A DNA stretch of 37,109 nt from Pseudomonadota bacterium. GTDB lineage: Bacteria > Pseudomonadota > Gammaproteobacteria > Burkholderiales > Burkholderiaceae_C. The notes under the pieces were generated by a model that worked only from the letters and a program-made list of their open reading frames with translations, did no database searches and was not told where the DNA came from. Position 1 is the stretch's first letter; every line of letters begins with the position of its first letter. This document shows positions 15,980 through 23,150 of the stretch, piece after piece. The DNA is taken from contig JAFEER010000090.1 of the NCBI GenBank assembly GCA_018240985.1, positions 1 through 37,109 of the forward strand. The letters are read 5' to 3'. Position numbers and translations under genes: made by a program.

Positions 15980-16684
15980 ATGCGATTCAAACGACCGCAA
16001 GTGCGCTATGCCGACACGCCGCAGCCTGCCACGCCGTACCAAGCTGCCGGCCAGGTGTGGGACGAGCGTATCGGCTCGCCGCGTGTGCAGGCGAAGAACT
16101 GGCGGCTGATAGCCTTCGGTTGCCTGACGCTCGCGCTGCTGATGGCCGGCGGCCTGGTCTGGCGCTCGGCGCAATCCATCGTGACGCCCTATGTCGTGGA
16201 GGTGGACAACTCGGGCCAGGTGCGCGCGGTTGGCGAAGCCGCCACGCCGTACCGGCCCAGCGATGCACAGATCGCCTACCACCTGGGCCGCTTCATCGGC
16301 CTGGTGCGCTCGCTGTCCATCGACCCCATCGTGGTGCGGCAGAACTGGCTCGATGCCTACGACTACACCACCGACAAGGGCGCCGTGGTGCTCAACGAGT
16401 ACGCCCGCGTGAACAACCCGTTTGCGCGCATCGGCAAGGAGTCGGTGACGGTGCAGATCACCAGCGTGACCCGCGCCAGCGACACGTCATTCAACGTGCG
16501 CTGGACGGAAACGCGCTTCGTCAACGGCGCGCTAGACCGCACCGAGCGCTGGAACGCCGTGGTTTCCATCGTGCAGCAGACCCCGCGCACCGAACAGCGC
16601 CTGCGCAAGAACCCCTTGGGCATCTACGTCAACGGACTGTCGTGGAGCCGCGAACTGGAAGGAAACGAAGGAGCAAAACCATGA
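15980..16684 (+). CDS. trbF: Conjugal transfer protein TrbF (VirB8 family)
   Basis: A 234-residue bitopic inner-membrane protein. A cytoplasmic N-terminus (NTPYQAAGQVWDERIG-like, here TPYQAAGQVWDERIGSPRVQ) precedes one transmembrane segment (about residues 41-60). The periplasmic VirB8 domain follows, with GRFIGLVRSLSIDPIVVRQN and the conserved end RKNPLGIYVNGLSWSREL. VirB8/TrbF is the scaffold joining inner- and outer-membrane parts. ATG 15980 has AAGGAG nine bases upstream. Overlaps trbG by ATGA. Confidence 0.94.
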   Translation: MRFKRPQVRYADTPQPATPYQAAGQVWDERIGSPRVQAKNWRLIAFGCLTLALLMAGGLVWRSAQSIVTPYVVEVDNSGQVRAVGEAATPYRPSDAQIAYHLGRFIGLVRSLSIDPIVVRQNWLDAYDYTTDKGAVVLNEYARVNNPFARIGKESVTVQITSVTRASDTSFNVRWTETRFVNGALDRTERWNAVVSIVQQTPRTEQRLRKNPLGIYVNGLSWSRELEGNEGAKP

Positions 16685-17673
16685 ATGCAGTTTTCCGTAA
16701 ATCCGCGGTGCCGGTGATCCTGTTGGCATCGACTGTCCTGTTCGCGGGCTGCGCCACGCAGGGCAAGCCACCGCCGGTGATCCCGCTCGATGAGCCGGTA
16801 CAGGCCCATCCGTTGCCCGAGGCGCCGAAGCCGGTGGAGGTCGTGACCGTGCCTGAGGTGTTGCCGATGCCAGCGCAGATGAAGCCTGTGCCGGATTCCA
16901 AGCCTACGGCGGAACCCACCGATGAAACCGTGCGCGTGGCCCGCGCCAATGCCGAGGCGCGTGTCGCGCCCACGCGCGAGGGCTACGTCAACGCGATTCA
17001 GGTCTGGCCTTTCACCGATGGCGCGTTGTATCAGGTCTATGCGGCCGTGGGCCGCGTGACCGTGGTTACGCTGCAGCCGGGCGAAGAATTGGTAACGGTC
17101 GCCGCTGGCGACACGGTGCGCTGGATCGTGGGCGACACGTCCAGCGGCAGCGGTGCCGACCTGCGCGTCAACGTGATGGTCAAGCCGATCCGCTCCGGCC
17201 TCAAGACCAATCTGGTTATCACGACCAGCCGGCGGACCTACCTGCTGGAGCTGACATCGACGGAGAAAGCATGGATGGCTTCGGTGTCCTGGGAGTATCC
17301 GAAGGATAGGATGCTGGCCTTGCAGCGCCAGGCGCAAGCGGCCAGCGCCGCCGCGCCTGTCGATACCGGCCTGTCACTGGAGAAGATCCGCTTCCGCTAT
17401 GCGGTCAGCGGCAGCAATCCGTCGTGGAAACCACTGCGGGCCTTCGATGACGGTGAGAAGGTCTATATCCAGTTCCCCGCCGGCATCGCGCAAGGCGAGC
17501 TGCCGCCGCTGTTCGTCATCGGCGCGCAGGGCGACGGGCAACTCGTCAACTACCGTTTCCGCCCGCCGTACTACATCGTGGATCGGCTGTTCGGTGCGGC
17601 CGAGCTGCGCCTGGGCGGGGACAAGGGCGATGTGGTGCGGATCGAACGCACGGACGGCACGCGGAGGAATTGA
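16681..17673 (+). CDS. trbG: P-type conjugative transfer protein TrbG (VirB9 family)
   Basis: A 330-residue outer-membrane complex protein. ATG 16681 overlaps the trbF stop. It carries a signal peptide with lipobox-like FAGC (Cys24), so it may be lipidated and do part of the job of a separate VirB7 lipoprotein. A Pro-rich linker (residues 30-90) is followed by the VirB9 domain with IQVWPFTDGALYQVY, PGEELVTVAAGDTVRW and the C-terminal FRPPYYIVDRLF. VirB9/TrbG binds VirB10/TrbI in the outer-membrane core. The end is three bases before the trbI start. Confidence 0.94.
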   Translation: MNAVFRKSAVPVILLASTVLFAGCATQGKPPPVIPLDEPVQAHPLPEAPKPVEVVTVPEVLPMPAQMKPVPDSKPTAEPTDETVRVARANAEARVAPTREGYVNAIQVWPFTDGALYQVYAAVGRVTVVTLQPGEELVTVAAGDTVRWIVGDTSSGSGADLRVNVMVKPIRSGLKTNLVITTSRRTYLLELTSTEKAWMASVSWEYPKDRMLALQRQAQAASAAAPVDTGLSLEKIRFRYAVSGSNPSWKPLRAFDDGEKVYIQFPAGIAQGELPPLFVIGAQGDGQLVNYRFRPPYYIVDRLFGAAELRLGGDKGDVVRIERTDGTRRN

Positions 17674-17675
17674 CC

Positions 17676-18947
17676 ATGAGCCAGGACGACAGCCCCGACC
17701 GTGCCGCGCCGCAGGCGGGCAAGGTCGCGCCCGAGGCGGTGGCGCTGCGCGCGCAGCCGCGCCCGGTCACACGCCTGAACCGGCGCACGCTGGCGATGCT
17801 GATGGGCGGCCTGTCGGTCGCCGTGCTCGGGGCCACGATCTGGTCGCTGCAACCGCACCGGCGCAGCGCCGGCGAGCAGACCGAGCTTTACAACGTCGAT
17901 CGCGTCTCCAAGTCCGAAGGGCTGGACGGCTTGCCTTCGGACTATTCCAAACTGCCGCCGAAGGTGCCCGAGCTGGGGCCGCCGCTGCCCGGCGATCTTG
18001 GGCCGGCCATCGTGAAGTCGCAGCAGCCCGTGACGCCCACCTATGCGCCGCCGGGCCATGACCCCGAGGATGCCTTGCGCAAGGAAGCGGACGCGGCGGC
18101 AGCCTCGGCGGTGTTCTTTCGCTCGGGCCAGCAGGGCAAGGCTGCCGCGCCTGCCGCAGCCCAAGTCGCTGCGGCCGCGCCTGCCAGCACCTTGGCGGGC
18201 TTCGATCCGTTGGCGGCCGGGCCTGCCTCGACCGCGGCCCAGCCTGCCGACCCGACTGCGACGCAGAACCGTCAAGACCAGAAAAAGGCTTTCCTGAAAG
18301 GCGGCGCTACGGAGACCCGTAATTCCGGCAATCTGCAAATGCCGGCTTCGCCGTATCAGGTGATGGCCGGGACGGTGATTGCGGGAGCGCTGGTCACGGG
18401 CATCAAGTCGGACTTGCCGGGCGACGTGATCGCCACGGTGACGGAGCCGGTTTACGACACGGCCACGGGCAAGTTACTGCTGATCCCGCAGGGATCGCGC
18501 ATCTTGGGCAAATACAACAGCCATGTCAGCTACGGGCAGAGCCGCGTCCAGGTCGTGTGGAACCGGGTCATCCTGCCGGACACGTCCTCGCTGACGCTCG
18601 ACAACCTTGTCGGCACCGACCCGGCCGGCTACGCCGGCTTGGAAGACAACGTGGACTGGCACTGGAAGCGCATCGTAGCCGGTGCGGTGCTGACTACGCT
18701 GCTGGGCGTGGGCGCCGAGCTGGCCGCGCCGGAGAACCGCCAGGACGGCAACCGCATTGTCATCGCCGGGCGCGACAGCGCGCAGGACAGCATCAATCAG
18801 GTCGGGCAGGAGATGACCCGGCGCAACATGAACATCCAGCCGACGCTGACCACACGGCCGGGCTTGCCGGTGCGGATCATCGTCAACCGCGACCTGGTGC
18901 TGCGGCCTTATCAGCCGCTTTTCTTCAACAGGGGGGCGATGCGATGA
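17676..18947 (+). CDS. trbI: Conjugal transfer protein TrbI (VirB10 family)
   Basis: A 423-residue protein that spans both membranes and forms the core channel. ATG 17676 has GGAGG eight bases upstream; an in-frame TTG six bases earlier is less likely. Cytoplasmic N-terminus, one transmembrane segment (LAMLMGGLSVAVLGATIWSL, about residues 37-56), a Pro/Ala-rich periplasmic stretch, then the VirB10 domain with VMAGTVIAGALVTGIKSDLP, LLIPQGSRILGKY and VQVVWNRVILPD. The final residues RLVL-like VLRPYQPLFF match the family end. Overlaps the DUF2274 gene by ATGA. Confidence 0.95.
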   Translation: MSQDDSPDRAAPQAGKVAPEAVALRAQPRPVTRLNRRTLAMLMGGLSVAVLGATIWSLQPHRRSAGEQTELYNVDRVSKSEGLDGLPSDYSKLPPKVPELGPPLPGDLGPAIVKSQQPVTPTYAPPGHDPEDALRKEADAAAASAVFFRSGQQGKAAAPAAAQVAAAAPASTLAGFDPLAAGPASTAAQPADPTATQNRQDQKKAFLKGGATETRNSGNLQMPASPYQVMAGTVIAGALVTGIKSDLPGDVIATVTEPVYDTATGKLLLIPQGSRILGKYNSHVSYGQSRVQVVWNRVILPDTSSLTLDNLVGTDPAGYAGLEDNVDWHWKRIVAGAVLTTLLGVGAELAAPENRQDGNRIVIAGRDSAQDSINQVGQEMTRRNMNIQPTLTTRPGLPVRIIVNRDLVLRPYQPLFFNRGAMR

Positions 18948-19186
18948 CCACGGGCAAGAAGCTGCGGCTCGGGCCGCTGCCCAAGACAGAGAGCACGAAG
19001 ATTACGTTTGCGTGTCCGGGCGTCCTTAAGGCTGACCTCGACCGTTACGCTGCGGCGTATGGGCAGGCGTATGGTGAAGCGGTGGACGTGGCCGCGTTGA
19101 TTCCGCATATGCTTGAAGCCTTCATGGCTGGGGATCGGGGGTTCAGGCGCAGACAGGCCAAGAACGAAAAAGCCGCCCCTGTGTGA
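18944..19186 (+). CDS. DUF2274 domain-containing protein
   Basis: An 80-residue protein with KLRLGPLPKTESTKITFACP, then a helical stretch DLDRYAAAYGQAYGEAVDVA, then LIPHMLEAFMAGDRGF: the DUF2274 pattern. This gene is the regular last gene of Tn4371-type trb operons. Function is unknown; the shape suggests a small DNA-binding (RHH-like) or regulatory protein. Its last codons and stop lie inside a strong hairpin that also ends the opposing tRNA transcript, so its C-terminus is partly shaped by a terminator. Confidence 0.9.
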   Translation: MTTGKKLRLGPLPKTESTKITFACPGVLKADLDRYAAAYGQAYGEAVDVAALIPHMLEAFMAGDRGFRRRQAKNEKAAPV

Positions 19187-19199
19187 ACAGGGACGGCTC
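19171..19199. terminator. Bidirectional Rho-independent terminator shared by trb operon and tRNA-Leu
   Basis: Stem AGCCG-C-CCCTGT pairs with ACAGGG-A-CGGCT with one C/A mismatch and a four-base loop GTGA (19183-19186) containing the DUF2274 stop codon. Read on the minus strand the stem is followed directly by TTTTTC, a classic terminator for the tRNA-Leu transcript. Read on the plus strand it is followed only by CTTAATT, a weaker signal for the trb operon. Confidence 0.8.
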
Positions 19200-19204
19200 T
19201 TAAT

Positions 19205-19521
19205 TGGTGCCCGAGGTCGGACTCGAACCGACAAGCCTTGCGGCGGAGGATTTTCTTCCCACTTCGGCTTTCGCCGCCGACCTGCACAGGGCAGGGCGTT
19301 CGTGGTCTGGAGCACGCCTTCACCATAGCCTTTCAGCCGTAGGTGCCCGCCGTCTGCTCTCTACACCTTCCCTGGTCTTTCGACCTGGGCTTGGCTCGGC
19401 ATTAGCTCGGACTTGCGTCCAGGGCCTTCACCGAGTTTGACGGGCTTCACCTCAAGGATTTCTCCAAGAGGGCTCAAATTTGGTCTGAGTCCTCTGCGTC
19501 TACCAATTCCACCACTCGGGC
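19205..19521 (-). tRNA. tRNA-Leu(CAA) interrupted by a group I intron
   Basis: Exon 1 is 19487-19521 and exon 2 is 19205-19254 on the minus strand. Joined, they give a full tRNA-Leu with encoded CCA. Acceptor stem GCCCGAG/CTCGGGC has seven pairs, anticodon stem GAGGA/TCCTC five pairs. The loop CTC+AAAA has anticodon CAA. The long variable arm is GCC-GCAA-GGC, and the T arm is GTCGG-TTCGAGT-CCGAC. All stems are intact, so it should work after splicing. It decodes UUG. The intron sits right after the first anticodon base. A possible -10 box TAAAAT lies on the minus strand at 19530-19535. The gene stands about 190 bases from a broken second tRNA-Leu. Open reading frames across it are not genes. 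Confidence 0.9.
19255..19486 (-). ncRNA. Group I self-splicing intron (Azoarcus-like, IC3 type) in tRNA-Leu
   Basis: 232 nt, ending in the required terminal G. The core closely matches my memory of the Azoarcus tRNA-Ile intron. GCCGAGCCAAGC forms the P4 region; GAAGGTGTAGAGAGCAGACG (around 19350-19368) and ATGGTGAAGGCGTGCTCCAG (around 19307-19326) hold the two P7 strands. P7 pairs GAGCA with TGCTC, a compensated change from the Azoarcus GACTA/TAGTC. P1: exon CTC plus intron AGA pair with the guide TTTGAG. P10: guide TTT pairs with the start of exon 2 (AAAA). The 5' splice site has a C-G pair instead of the usual U-G wobble. No homing endonuclease is encoded. Confidence 0.9.
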
Positions 19522-19707
19522 ATGACGCGATTTTACTTTACTACTCTCTACTACTCACTTGGAGCCAGCCTGTGCTGCGCTGACTCCTAGTTGGCTCCTA
19601 GCTCAAAAAGCAAACTTTCCGGCCAAGCTCCCACTTCCACCCCAAACCCTTGCGCGATGCGGGTTGACGAACAATGAACTCAAGCTAACTATGGGTACAA
19701 GTCCCTA
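19522..19707. other. AT-richer non-coding end of the element between the two tRNA-Leu sequences
   Basis: 186 bases without a gene, lower in GC than its surroundings. It holds the direct repeat TACTACTC (19539-19558 area), an inverted repeat GGAGCCA (19561-19567) / TGGCTCC (19592-19598), and the direct repeat CTCCTAG twice around 19584-19600. It also holds the octamer CTCAAAAA at 19602-19609, an inverted copy of TTTTTGAG at 19708-19715. This looks like the end region of an integrated element with possible integrase-arm sites; binding is not demonstrated. Confidence 0.5.
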
Positions 19708-19715
19708 TTTTTGAG
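19708..19715. other. Putative attachment-site core TTTTTGAG
   Basis: The octamer is the complement of the anticodon loop CTCAAAA(A) of the truncated tRNA-Leu. To its right the sequence is host tRNA; to its left it is unrelated. From memory, Tn4371-type elements use T-rich octamers such as TTTTTCAT as crossover cores, so this is a plausible right attachment site. The matching left site is not in the window. Confidence 0.55.
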
Positions 19716-19747
19716 TCCCCTGCGTCTACCAATTTCACCACCCGGGC
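19709..19747 (-). pseudogene. Truncated tRNA-Leu(CAA), 5' half only
   Basis: On the minus strand this reads a normal tRNA-Leu 5' half: acceptor strand GCCCGGG, D-arm GGTGAAATTGGTAGACGC, and anticodon stem GGGGA followed by the loop CTCAAAA. It then stops matching: the expected TCCCC strand, variable arm, T arm and CCA are missing. Its acceptor strand differs from the intron-bearing tRNA-Leu next door (GCCCGAG), so it is a remnant of another gene, most simply the original host copy. It lies back-to-back with cysM. Confidence 0.85.
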
Positions 19748-19791
19748 AGGCGCAAAAAGCGAAGTCGCAAATTATGGCACAGTATCGCCAT

Positions 19792-20697
19792 ATGAAGACC
19801 TACCCCACCATCGAAGACACGATAGGCCGCACCCCCCTGGTGGCCCTGCAGCGCATTGGCGCGCCGGACAACGCGGCGCGAGGCAATGTGGTTTTGGGCA
19901 AGCTGGAGGGCAACAACCCCGCGGGTTCCGTCAAGGACAGGCCGGCGCTGTCGATGATCCGGCGCGCCGAGGAGCGTGGCGAGATCAAGCCCGGCGACAC
20001 CCTGATCGAGGCCACCTCGGGCAACACCGGCATCGCACTTGCGATGGCGGCGGCCATCAGGGGCTACCGCATGGTGCTGATCATGCCGGAGGACTTGTCG
20101 GTGGAGCGCGCCCAGACCATGAAGGCCTTTGGCGCCGAGCTCATCCTTACGCCCAAGAGCGGCGGCATGGAATACGCGCGCGATCTGGCCGACCAGATGG
20201 TGGCCCAGGACAAGGGCGTGGTGCTGGATCAGTTTGCCAACCCTGACAACCCGCGCATCCACTACGAAACCACGGGCCCCGAGCTGTGGGAGCAGACCGA
20301 TGGGCGCATCACCCACTTCGTGAGCGCCATGGGCACGACGGGCACCATCACCGGGGTGGCACGCTATCTGCGTGAGAAGAATCCCGCCATCCGCATCGTC
20401 GGCGCCCAGCCGCGCGAGGGCTCGCGCATTCCCGGCATCCGCAAGTGGCCCGAGGAGTACCAGCCCAAGATCTACGAACCCAATCTGGTCGATGAGCTGG
20501 TGCTGGTGAGCCAGGACGACGCCGAGGACATGGCGCGGCGCATGGCGCGCGAGGAGGGCATCTTCGGCGGCATCTCGGCGGCTGGGGCCTGCTGGGTGGC
20601 GCAGCAGATTGCGGCGCAGGAGCACAACGCAACCATCGTCTTCGTGGTCTGCGACCGCGGGGATCGTTACCTGTCCACCGGTGTGTTTCCGGTTTGA
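19792..20697 (+). CDS. cysM: Cysteine synthase B (O-acetylserine sulfhydrylase)
   Basis: A 301-residue PLP enzyme that makes cysteine from O-acetylserine and sulfide or thiosulfate in the cytoplasm. The PLP lysine is Lys48 in PAGSVKDRP; the phosphate/substrate loop TSGNTG is at residues 75-80. GTTGTITGVARYLRE and EGIFGGISAAGA are also typical. CysM rather than CysK is supported by DTIGRTPLVALQRI and the overall length. ATG 19792 is chosen; ATG 19774 in frame would add MAQYRH. No strong ribosome site is visible, and the 5' region abuts the broken tRNA-Leu, so the promoter may lie in that tRNA remnant. Confidence 0.95.
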   Translation: MKTYPTIEDTIGRTPLVALQRIGAPDNAARGNVVLGKLEGNNPAGSVKDRPALSMIRRAEERGEIKPGDTLIEATSGNTGIALAMAAAIRGYRMVLIMPEDLSVERAQTMKAFGAELILTPKSGGMEYARDLADQMVAQDKGVVLDQFANPDNPRIHYETTGPELWEQTDGRITHFVSAMGTTGTITGVARYLREKNPAIRIVGAQPREGSRIPGIRKWPEEYQPKIYEPNLVDELVLVSQDDAEDMARRMAREEGIFGGISAAGACWVAQQIAAQEHNATIVFVVCDRGDRYLSTGVFPV

Positions 20698-20711
20698 CCC
20701 AGCTTTGATGT

Positions 20712-21278
20712 ATGCGTTACGAAACCCGTTTTTGCCCCCACTGTGCGACCGACCTCGCGCCCATCGTGCTGCTGGAAGACAGCGGCGAGAAGGAGCGCCT
20801 GCGCTGCCCGGCCTGCGGCTGGACGCATTGGAACAACCCGACGCCCGTGCTGGCCGCCATCGTCGAGGTGAATGGCCGGGTGCTGCTGGCGCGCAATGCG
20901 CTGTGGCCATCCAAGATGTACGCGCTGATCACCGGCTTCATGGAGGCGGGCGAGTCGCCTGAGGAAGGCATTGCGCGCGAGGTCAAGGAAGAGACCAACC
21001 TCGACACACACGCCGTGCGCCTGGTGGGCGCGTATGAATTCCTGCGCATGAACCAGGTCATCATCGCCTACCATGTCCAGGCTGAGGGGGACGTGAAACT
21101 GTCGCCGGAGCTGGTCGATTACCGCTTCTACGAGCTCGATCAGCTCAAATGCTGGCCCGCCGGCACGGGCTATGCGCTGGCCGACTGGCTGCGCTCGCGC
21201 GGGCATGAGCCGGTGTTCTTCACGGCCGAGGAAAATGCGGAGCGCCGCCGCGGACTGGACGATGCGCCAAAGGACTGA
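20712..21278 (+). CDS. Nudix hydrolase with N-terminal zinc ribbon (NudC-like)
   Basis: A 188-residue protein. A zinc ribbon with Cys8, Cys11, Cys32 and Cys35 (CPHC...CPAC) precedes a Nudix domain with a full Nudix box at residues 75-97 (GFMEAGESPEEGIAREVKEE). The box binds Mg2+ and carries the catalytic Glu residues that cut nucleoside-diphosphate-linked compounds. NudC-type enzymes use NADH or NAD-capped RNA, but this protein lacks the long N-terminal NudC domain, so the substrate is open. It follows cysM by 14 bases and precedes tusA by five, an apparent operon. Confidence 0.9.
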   Translation: MRYETRFCPHCATDLAPIVLLEDSGEKERLRCPACGWTHWNNPTPVLAAIVEVNGRVLLARNALWPSKMYALITGFMEAGESPEEGIAREVKEETNLDTHAVRLVGAYEFLRMNQVIIAYHVQAEGDVKLSPELVDYRFYELDQLKCWPAGTGYALADWLRSRGHEPVFFTAEENAERRRGLDDAPKD

Positions 21279-21283
21279 AGAGA

Positions 21284-21511
21284 ATGAACATCGATAAAGA
21301 AATCGACACCCGGGGCCTGAACTGCCCCTTGCCCATCCTCAAGGCCAAGAAGGCCCTGGCCGACATGCAGAGCGGCCAGCTGCTGAAGGTGGTGGCCACC
21401 GACGTCGGATCCATGCGCGACTTCCAGGCGTTTGCCAAGCAGACGGGGAATGAACTGGTGGAGCAGCAGACGGTGGGGGAGGAATACGTGCACGTGCTGC
21501 GGCGGCGCTGA
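21284..21511 (+). CDS. tusA: TusA-family sulfurtransferase
   Basis: A 75-residue protein with the family signature RGLNCPLPILKAKKAL; Cys14 is the persulfide carrier in the CPxP motif. TusA passes sulfur for tRNA thiolation or other sulfur metabolism. Location after cysM fits a sulfur theme. Normal length, intact. Confidence 0.93.
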   Translation: MNIDKEIDTRGLNCPLPILKAKKALADMQSGQLLKVVATDVGSMRDFQAFAKQTGNELVEQQTVGEEYVHVLRRR

Positions 21512-21565
21512 CGTAACTGCGGCCCGCCGTTGCCACGACGGCCTTCAGCGCACAAGCCTTGACCG

Positions 21566-22252
21566 ATGCCACGTGCCGAACGCCTGCTGCAGCTGATGCA
21601 GGCCCTGCGGGGCCGGCGCCATCCGGTGCGCGGCGCCGTGTTGGCGCAGGAGCTGGGTATCAGCCTGCGCACGCTGTACCGCGACATAGCCGCACTGCAG
21701 GCGCAAGGGGCGCATATCGACGGCGCACCGGGCCTGGGCTATGTGCTGCGGCCCGGTTTTGTGCTGCCACCGTTGATGTTCTCGCACGATGAGATCGCGG
21801 CGCTGGTGCTGGGCACGCGCTGGGTCGCAAGCCGTGCCGATAGCGAGCTGGGGAGCGCCGCGCGCAGCGCCCTGGACAAGATCGCCTTCGTGCTGCCTGC
21901 CGAGCTGCGTCTGGAGCTCGACAACACGGCCCTGCTGGTGGGGCCGGGCGAGGTGCTGACCTGTGGCGACAGCGAGCTTGCCAGCATGCGGCACGCAATC
22001 CGTACCGAGCGCAAGCTGCGCATCGGCTACCGCGACCTGCAGGGGAAGGAGTCGTTGCGCACCATCTGGCCGTGCGCACTGGGGTTTTTCGACCGGGTCT
22101 GCGTGCTGGTGGCGTGGTGCGAGCTGCGCCAAGACCTCCGGCATTTCCGTGCCGACCGTATCACTACCCTGGAGCCGCTGGAAGAGCGCTATCCGCTCAG
22201 GCGCCAGGCCCTGCTGAAGCAGTGGCGCGAACAGCAGGACATGCCATCATGA
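21566..22252 (+). CDS. YafY-type HTH/WYL-domain transcriptional regulator
   Basis: A 228-residue protein. An N-terminal winged helix-turn-helix of the HTH_11/DeoR type (AERLLQLMQALRGRRHPVRG, then LAQELGISLRTLYRDIAALQ) is followed by a C-terminal WYL-like domain from about residue 130 (AIRTERKLRIGYRDLQGKES). WYL domains sense ligands, often nucleic acid or nucleotides, and the protein probably represses or activates a nearby gene. The VOC gene starts 101 bases downstream on the same strand and is a candidate partner. Confidence 0.88.
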   Translation: MPRAERLLQLMQALRGRRHPVRGAVLAQELGISLRTLYRDIAALQAQGAHIDGAPGLGYVLRPGFVLPPLMFSHDEIAALVLGTRWVASRADSELGSAARSALDKIAFVLPAELRLELDNTALLVGPGEVLTCGDSELASMRHAIRTERKLRIGYRDLQGKESLRTIWPCALGFFDRVCVLVAWCELRQDLRHFRADRITTLEPLEERYPLRRQALLKQWREQQDMPS

Positions 22253-22353
22253 TCGCTGCTGACAGGATCTGACAAGGTCTGCCAGGACACTGGCGCTGAC
22301 TGGGCTGGTGACGCGCTCCCGCGGTGGGGGCCGCCGGCCTTGCGGAGGCCTTT

Positions 22354-22725
22354 ATGACGCACCCTGGTTTCATTCTTCTCTACGTGGCAGACCCCACGGC
22401 CAGCGGGGCGTTCTACGCGCAGTTGCTGGGCGTAGCGCCGATCGAGTCGGCGCCAACGTTTGCCCTGTTTGCCCTCGATTCGGGGATGAAGCTCGGGCTG
22501 TGGGCCAGGCACGAGGTGCAGCCAACGGCCAGCATGTCCGGCGGGGGCGCGGAGCTGTGCTTTGCGCTGGCCAGCGATGCCGAGGTGGACGACTGGCACA
22601 CGCGCTGGCGCGGCCAGGGTCTGCCCATCCTCCTCGCGCCCCGGCGCATGGACTTTGGCTACACCTTTGTCGCCGCCGATCCGGATGGCCACCGCCTGCG
22701 CGTGTTCGCGCCCAGCCAGCCATGA
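22354..22725 (+). CDS. VOC-family (glyoxalase/bleomycin resistance-like) protein
   Basis: A 123-residue protein with the paired beta-alpha-beta-beta-beta pattern of the vicinal oxygen chelate fold: [20 protein letters not shown] at the N-terminus and [18 protein letters not shown] at the end. ATG 22354 has GGAGG seven bases upstream; an earlier in-frame start lacks one. The expected metal ligands are not all evident, so it may be a binding protein rather than an enzyme. PhnB-like assignment is likely. Overlaps the EVE gene by ATGA. Confidence 0.87.
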   Translation: MTHPGFILLYVADPTASGAFYAQLLGVAPIESAPTFALFALDSGMKLGLWARHEVQPTASMSGGGAELCFALASDAEVDDWHTRWRGQGLPILLAPRRMDFGYTFVAADPDGHRLRVFAPSQP

Positions 22726-23150
22726 GCCGCAACTGGATCGCGGTCGCGTCGCGCGCGCATGTGCGCATCGGCGTTGCGGGCGGCTTCATGCAGGTAGGCC
22801 ACGGCAAGGCCGCGCCGCTGCGGCGCATGCAAGCCGGCGACAGGGTGGCCTACTACTCCCCCACGGACGTGCTGGGCGACCGCAAGCCGCTGCAGGCCTT
22901 CACCGCGCTGGGGGTGCTGCGCCCCGCCGCGCCCTACCAGGTGGATATGGGCCAGGGCTTTGTCCCTTGGCGGCGCGATGTGGATTGGGCGGATGCGCGC
23001 GAGGCACCCATTGCGCCCTTGCTCGAGCTGCTGGATTTTTCCCGTGGGCGGCGCAACTGGGGATACGCGATGCGCTTTGGGTACTTCGAAATCAGCGACC
23101 ATGACCTGCGGGAAATTGCTGCCACGATGGGGCGCATGTCCGCTTTGTGA
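22722..23150 (+). CDS. EVE domain-containing protein
   Basis: A 142-residue protein beginning [20 protein letters not shown] and containing [20 protein letters not shown], the PUA-like EVE fold. EVE domains bind modified bases in DNA or RNA and often occur in defence or RNA-handling proteins. It is translationally coupled to the VOC gene and ends 139 bases before the convergent galU end. The true ligand is unknown. Confidence 0.87.
   Translation: MSRNWIAVASRAHVRIGVAGGFMQVGHGKAAPLRRMQAGDRVAYYSPTDVLGDRKPLQAFTALGVLRPAAPYQVDMGQGFVPWRRDVDWADAREAPIAPLLELLDFSRGRRNWGYAMRFGYFEISDHDLREIAATMGRMSAL

Noticed and set aside
19204-19440. Open frame across the tRNA-Leu region
   Set aside because: It reads through tRNA exon and intron in the antisense direction; the RNA structure explains the sequence.
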